DNA of 9,554 nucleotides from CAYZJV01 sp964616275. GTDB lineage: Bacteria; Spirochaetota; Spirochaetia; Sphaerochaetales; Sphaerochaetaceae. The stretch lies in the NCBI GenBank assembly GCA_964616275.1, contig CAZTUL010000075.1, forward strand, positions 1 to 9,554, read 5' to 3'. Below, piece after piece: positions 6,123-9,554 of this stretch. Positions within the stretch are counted from its first letter, which is position 1. Each line of letters starts with the position of its first letter. A model generated the notes under the pieces. It was not told the DNA's origin and did not search any database. It worked only from the letters and a program-made list of their open reading frames with translations. A program made the translations under genes and the position numbers.

Positions 6123-8006
6123 ATGAAGAAAATACGTTTGACCATGGGACAAGCTCTTGTCAAATTTTTAGATAATCAATATGTCGAGTTTGACGGACGT
6201 GAACAGAAGTTTGTTGATGGCGTTATGGGCATTTTTGGTCATGGGTGTGTGGTCGGTATAGGTGAAGCACTACAGGAATCCGATCACTCGCTGAAATTTT
6301 ATCAGGGACATAATGAGCAGGGTATGGCACATGTTGCGATTGCATATGCAAAACAACATAGCCGTAAGAAGATTTTGGCCGTAACCTCCTCAATTGGACC
6401 CGGTGCTCTGAATATGGTGACTGCAGCAGGCCTTGCAACCACGAACAGAATTCCTCTGCTGTTACTTCCGGGTGATGCGTTTGCCTGTCGGCAGCCCGAT
6501 CCAGTGCTCCAGCAGGTTGAACAGTTCAATAACTATACAGTTACCAGCAATGATGCATTTCGTGCCGTTACACGCTATTGGGATAGGATTGAACGACCTG
6601 AACAACTTATGAGTGCCGGTATACAGGCTATGCGCGTGTTGACCGATCCCGCGGAGACTGGTGCGGTATGTCTTGCCTTACCTCAGGATGTACAGGGTGA
6701 AGCATATGATTATCCCGAAGAGTTCTTCCGTAGACGAGTACACGTAATTGATCGTCGACCCCTTTCACAGCGAGGAGTTGAACAGGCTGTTGAACTAATC
6801 CGAGCAGCAAAACGTCCTTTGGCTATTTGTGGTGGAGGCGTTCGTTATTCGGAGGCGGGAGAAGTGTTTGGCGATTTTTGTGATACTTTTACCATACCAT
6901 TCGGTGAAACCCAAGCTGGAAAGAGTGCAGTTACCTGGGATCATGCCATGAATCTTGGCGGTATGGGAGTAACTGGTGGGCTTGCAGCCAATATGATTGC
7001 AAAAGATGCTGATCTCATCATCGCAGTGGGAACGCGACTCTCTGACTTTACTACCGGAAGTAAGTGGAGTTTCCAGAACCCGAATGTGAAAGTGCTCAGT
7101 CTTAATGTGCAGGGTTTCGATGCTTATAAAATGGATGGAACCCCTTTATTATGCGATGCAAAGGCCGGTTTGGAAGCTATCAAGGTAGAGCTTGAACGTA
7201 TTTCATATGCTCCCGAGGCAACCTATGCTCACGATATTGAGCAGGCAAAATTAGCTTGGAAAAAAGAGGTTGATACTCTGTATACCACAGAGATGGGTCC
7301 GAATGGTATCTATTCTCAGATGAGAGCATTAGGAATCATGAATGAAGAGGTATTTGAGAAAGATGCTATCGTAGTAGGTGCTTCGGGAAGTCTGCCTGGG
7401 GATTTACAGCGTGTCTGGCGATGTCGGACACCTGAAGTCTATCATATGGAGTATGGGTTCTCCTGTATGGGCTACGAAGTGCCAGCGGCATTAGGTGCCA
7501 AACTCGCTGCACCTGATCAGCCGGTATATTCAATGGTAGGCGATGCTAGTTTTGTTATGCTGCACTCTGAGCTTCTTACAAGTATTCAGGAAGGTGTGAA
7601 AATTAATGTGATGCTTTTTGATAACAATGGGTTCGGGTGTATCGACAATCTGCAGAGAAGCCAGGGAATTCCTAAGTTTGGTTGTGAACTTCGGTATCGA
7701 AATCCAAAAACTGGAAAGATTGATAGCGGTGGAGATCTTATTCCTGTGGATTATGCAAAGATTGCTGCGGGGTATGGGTGTAAGACCTGGACTGTTCGTA
7801 CAAGTGATGAACTGAGAGCAGCATTGAACGAGGCAAAAAAGAGTCCTGTTTCCACATTGATTGATATTAAGGTGGACTGGGATTCCATGACAGATGGATA
7901 CTTGAATTGGTGGAGAGTGGGAACTCCTGCAGTCTCAAAGAAAGACTCAGTTGTTGAAGCACATGAAAAACTCATGCAAGAAGTTGCAAAAGTTAAAGAA
8001 TTCTAA
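6123..8006 (+). CDS. iolD: 3D-(3,5/4)-trihydroxycyclohexane-1,2-dione hydrolase IolD (ThDP-dependent)
   Basis: IolD opens the cyclitol ring, hydrolysing 3D-(3,5/4)-trihydroxycyclohexane-1,2-dione to 5-deoxy-D-glucuronate. The 627 residues match the family (about 640) and show the three domains of thiamine-diphosphate enzymes. The N-terminal PYR domain begins 'RLTMGQALVKFL' and holds the catalytic glutamate in 'YQGHNEQGMAH' (E65), then 'SSIGPGALNM'. The central domain carries 'RPLAICGGGVRYS' and 'ADLIIAVGTRLSDFTTGS'. The C-terminal PP domain carries the ThDP/Mg motif 'MVGDASF' (G473-D474) ending at 'DNNGFGCIDNLQ' (N501-N502), and 'EYGFSCMGYEVPAALGAK'. The sequence is specific enough to separate it from acetolactate synthase, and the neighbours iolB and iolE agree. 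It is the fourth gene of the operon and its stop is 12 bases before the iolE start. Nothing is missing. Confidence 0.97.
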   Translation: MKKIRLTMGQALVKFLDNQYVEFDGREQKFVDGVMGIFGHGCVVGIGEALQESDHSLKFYQGHNEQGMAHVAIAYAKQHSRKKILAVTSSIGPGALNMVTAAGLATTNRIPLLLLPGDAFACRQPDPVLQQVEQFNNYTVTSNDAFRAVTRYWDRIERPEQLMSAGIQAMRVLTDPAETGAVCLALPQDVQGEAYDYPEEFFRRRVHVIDRRPLSQRGVEQAVELIRAAKRPLAICGGGVRYSEAGEVFGDFCDTFTIPFGETQAGKSAVTWDHAMNLGGMGVTGGLAANMIAKDADLIIAVGTRLSDFTTGSKWSFQNPNVKVLSLNVQGFDAYKMDGTPLLCDAKAGLEAIKVELERISYAPEATYAHDIEQAKLAWKKEVDTLYTTEMGPNGIYSQMRALGIMNEEVFEKDAIVVGASGSLPGDLQRVWRCRTPEVYHMEYGFSCMGYEVPAALGAKLAAPDQPVYSMVGDASFVMLHSELLTSIQEGVKINVMLFDNNGFGCIDNLQRSQGIPKFGCELRYRNPKTGKIDSGGDLIPVDYAKIAAGYGCKTWTVRTSDELRAALNEAKKSPVSTLIDIKVDWDSMTDGYLNWWRVGTPAVSKKDSVVEAHEKLMQEVAKVKEF

Positions 8007-8018
8007 GGATAGGGTCGT

Positions 8019-8912
8019 ATGGACAAGAAAAAGGTTAAGTTAGCAATTGCTCCGATTGGTTGGACAAATGATGATATGCCCGATTTGGGGCGTGAAAATA
8101 CGTTTGAACAGTGTGTCAGTGAGATGGCTTTAGCAGGATTTACCGGAAGTGAAGTAGGGAATAAGTATCCTAAAGACCCTGCAGTTCTTAAGAAGGCTCT
8201 AGATCTTCGTGGTATACAGATTTGTAATCAGTGGTTCAGTAGTTTTCTAACTACGCAGGATTATGAATCGGTGGAGAAGGCTTTTATTGAGCAAATTGAT
8301 TATCTTGAACCCCTTGGGTGTCGAGTAATTGGTCCTGCTGAACAAGGGTTGAGTATTCAGGGTCAGATTAACACCCCAGTTTTAACTGCTAAGCCCTATT
8401 TCTCAGAAGAACAGTGGGCTAGTTTTACCTCAGGAATGAATCGTCTTGGAAAGGTTGCCCGTGATCGGGGATTCAAATTGAGTTACCACCACCATATGGG
8501 TACTGGGTGCCAAACTATGGAAGAGGTTGATCGTTTTTTAGCAGAAACTGATCCTGAATTAGTGTGGCTCACCTTTGATTCGGGGCATTTTGCTTTCTCT
8601 GGTGTGGATCCTATAGAAGCAGTGAAGCGATACATTAAGCGTATTGGACATGTTCACCTTAAGGATATTCGGCCTGCAGTTTTTGAGAAGGTAAAAGCAG
8701 AGGATATGAGTTTCCTAGATGCGGTTCGTGCGGGTGTATTTACCATACCTGGCGATGGTTCAATTGATTTCCCCTCAATCTTTGCAGTTCTTGAAGATGC
8801 TGGATACGAAGGATGGATGGTTGTTGAGGCAGAACAAGATCCTGCTCTTGCCAATCCGCTTGAGTATGCTTTGAACGCACGTAAATATATTGCCGAGTAT
8901 ACAGGTTTATAG
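8019..8912 (+). CDS. iolE: Myo-inosose-2 dehydratase IolE
   Basis: IolE dehydrates 2-keto-myo-inositol to 3D-(3,5/4)-trihydroxycyclohexane-1,2-dione, the substrate of IolD. The 297 residues equal the length of Bacillus IolE. Conserved stretches are 'IAPIGWTNDDMPDLG' (10-24), 'FTGSEVGNKYP' (41-51), 'NQWFSSF' (70-76), 'YHHHMGTGCQTMEEVDR' (156-172), 'FDSGHFAFSG' (186-195), 'HVHLKDIR' (211-218), 'FTIPGDGSIDF' (241-251) and 'VVEAEQDPALANPLEYAL' (268-285). It is a TIM-barrel metalloenzyme of the same superfamily as the two isomerases in this window. AAGGAT overlapping the iolD stop and the following AGGG act as the ribosome binding site. It is the last gene of the operon, followed by the terminator. 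The call is secure. Confidence 0.96.
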   Translation: MDKKKVKLAIAPIGWTNDDMPDLGRENTFEQCVSEMALAGFTGSEVGNKYPKDPAVLKKALDLRGIQICNQWFSSFLTTQDYESVEKAFIEQIDYLEPLGCRVIGPAEQGLSIQGQINTPVLTAKPYFSEEQWASFTSGMNRLGKVARDRGFKLSYHHHMGTGCQTMEEVDRFLAETDPELVWLTFDSGHFAFSGVDPIEAVKRYIKRIGHVHLKDIRPAVFEKVKAEDMSFLDAVRAGVFTIPGDGSIDFPSIFAVLEDAGYEGWMVVEAEQDPALANPLEYALNARKYIAEYTGL

Positions 8913-8925
8913 GAGAACTTCTCCT
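8911..8925. repeat. 15-base inverted repeat directly after iolE
   Basis: AGGAGAACTTCTCCT has seven-base arms with a single central C, beginning inside the iolE stop codon. A one-base loop cannot form as drawn, so the RNA hairpin would be shorter; as DNA it is a neat dyad. No T run follows it. It lies eight bases before the terminator hairpin. Confidence 0.4.
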
Positions 8926-8932
8926 TGTATAG

Positions 8933-8966
8933 TGCCCTTCGCAGATTATCTGGGAAGGGCATTTTT
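8933..8966 (+). terminator. Intrinsic terminator of the iol operon
   Basis: TGCCCTTC (8933-8940) pairs with GAAGGGCA (8954-8961). Inside this, CAGA pairs with TCTG around a TTA loop, with one G-G mismatch between the two stems, and TTTTT (8962-8966) follows. This is a strong rho-independent terminator 20 bases after iolE and marks the operon end. Confidence 0.9.
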
Positions 8967-9016
8967 GTGATAATTCCCTTATATTTAACCTCTAGGGGTG
9001 GGGTAGGTAATGTTTC

Positions 9017-9045
9017 TAGACAAATACAATTAATTATGTTTTAAT
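9017..9045 (+). promoter_or_regulatory. Predicted promoter for the IclR-family gene
   Basis: TAGACA (9017-9022, five of six) is separated by 17 bases from TTTAAT (9040-9045, five of six). The start would fall near 9052, leaving a leader of about 108 bases before the regulator and about 56 before the small upstream ORF. Confidence 0.55.
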
Positions 9046-9107
9046 GAAGCGTGTATTTTGTATCGTGAGAAACATGATTGTAATGTAAAAAAACTGAAGG
9101 AGTCGGC

Positions 9108-9173
9108 ATGGGTGTATGGCACATGATAGCAGCTTGTTCATTGCATAGAGGAGCGTACTATGAGTTCAATTAA
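9108..9173 (+). CDS. Possible 21-residue leader ORF overlapping the IclR gene start
   Basis: ATG 9108 follows AAGGAG (9097-9102) after five bases, an ideal ribosome binding site. The ORF reads 'MGVWHMIAACSLHRGAYYEFN' and stops at TAA 9171-9173, 14 bases into the IclR gene in another frame. It shows no known motif. It could be a leader peptide that couples translation of the regulator. It could also be chance, since many short ORFs exist; the support is the strong ribosome binding site, the position after a predicted promoter and the overlap. Confidence 0.35.
   Translation: MGVWHMIAACSLHRGAYYEFN
9147..9153 (+). promoter_or_regulatory. Ribosome binding site AGAGGAG for the IclR-family gene
   Basis: AGAGGAG ends six bases before ATG 9160. 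An in-frame TGA at 9124-9126 and the lack of another start codon in between make this the only plausible start. The site lies inside the small upstream ORF. Confidence 0.75.
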
Positions 9174-9554
9174 ATCATTGGAGCGTGCCATTGATATTCT
9201 CTTCTCTTTTTCTGGAGAAAAGCCTGAACAAACACCGTTGGAGATTGCTGAGTCGGTCGGTATTCCAGTTCCCAGTGTATATAGATTTTTGCACACATTC
9301 GTGAAAAAGGGACTGCTCGACCAGAACAAAAAGACTGGGTTATATTCACTGGGATTTGACTTATTGCGGCTTGAGGCTGCGCTGCGAAATAAGTTGAGTA
9401 TGGAAGAGGTGATGAAGCCAGTTCTTGAGCATGTGGCTGCTCTTACAAATGAAACAGTGCAAATAACTATTCTCAATAAAGAATACGGGTTTCTATTATT
9501 TTCAGAGGATAGTCCGAATCCTCCTCGTTTCGTACCGGAATTTGGCAGCCCGGT
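9160..9554 (+). CDS. IclR-family transcriptional regulator (N-terminal part, runs off window end)
   Basis: The frame stays open from ATG 9160 to the last base, giving 131 complete codons of a protein that is usually about 250 residues. The N-terminus 'IKSLERAIDILFSFS' is the classic IclR opening. A winged helix-turn-helix follows, 'LEIAESVGIPVPSVYRFLHTFVKKGLL' (27-53), and then 'KKTGLYSLGFDLLRLEAAL', which is the wing and linker helix. The start of the effector domain is visible in 'HVAALTNETVQITILNKEYGFLLF'. IclR proteins are dimeric regulators of carbon-source and aromatic or sugar-acid pathways. It has its own predicted promoter after the iol terminator, so it probably belongs to the next, unseen gene set rather than the iol operon. 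The ligand and targets cannot be told from this part. Confidence 0.92.
   Translation, partial: MSSIKSLERAIDILFSFSGEKPEQTPLEIAESVGIPVPSVYRFLHTFVKKGLLDQNKKTGLYSLGFDLLRLEAALRNKLSMEEVMKPVLEHVAALTNETVQITILNKEYGFLLFSEDSPNPPRFVPEFGSP

Noticed and set aside
1..9554. CRISPR arrays, tRNA or rRNA genes, insertion sequences, phage or defence genes
   Set aside because: No regular repeats with spacers, no cloverleaf or rRNA-like stretches and no transposase or phage-like proteins were seen; almost all bases are accounted for by metabolic genes and regulators.

Overview
The window is a bacterial myo-inositol (cyclitol) catabolism locus. All complete genes are recognisable enzymes or regulators, intergenic spaces are short, and Shine-Dalgarno sites are strong AGGAGG-type. 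Base composition is moderate and fairly even. The source taxon cannot be fixed from this sequence. The proteins resemble those of host- or sediment-associated anaerobes, and a spirochaete of the Sphaerochaeta type or a Firmicute would both fit; this is a weak impression, not a result. A run of exactly 100 N at 4180-4279 shows that the sequence is a draft or metagenome scaffold.

Left module, plus strand (1-2291): the 3' end of a Gfo/Idh/MocA-family dehydrogenase related to inositol dehydrogenases, then a hydroxypyruvate-isomerase-like TIM-barrel enzyme, then a LacI-family regulator that starts at or beside the stop of the isomerase gene. This looks like the end of an operon for a related cyclitol or sugar. 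A second LacI-family gene (2314-3354, minus strand) converges on it and reads divergently from the main operon.

Main operon, plus strand (3629-8912): iolG (interrupted by the assembly gap), an iolI-like isomerase, iolB, iolD and iolE, with gaps of 12 to 27 bases and a strong intrinsic terminator at 8933-8966. Together they cover oxidation of myo-inositol to inosose (IolG), inosose isomerisation (IolI), dehydration to the trihydroxycyclohexanedione (IolE), ring hydrolysis to 5-deoxy-glucuronate (IolD) and isomerisation to 5-dehydro-2-deoxygluconate (IolB). The later kinase (IolC), aldolase (IolJ), semialdehyde dehydrogenase (IolA) and any transporter are not in the window.

Control: the 274-base divergent region 3355-3628 holds back-to-back promoters. 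A perfect 14-base palindrome lies at the predicted start point of the regulator, and a related imperfect palindrome sharing a 10-base core lies at the predicted start point of the iol operon. This predicts that the minus-strand LacI protein represses both itself and the operon. After the terminator, a new promoter leads to a possible 21-codon leader ORF overlapping the start of an IclR-family regulator that runs off the window end. No wholly new system is evident; the most interesting points are the regulatory layout, the leader ORF and the partly duplicated cyclitol gene sets.
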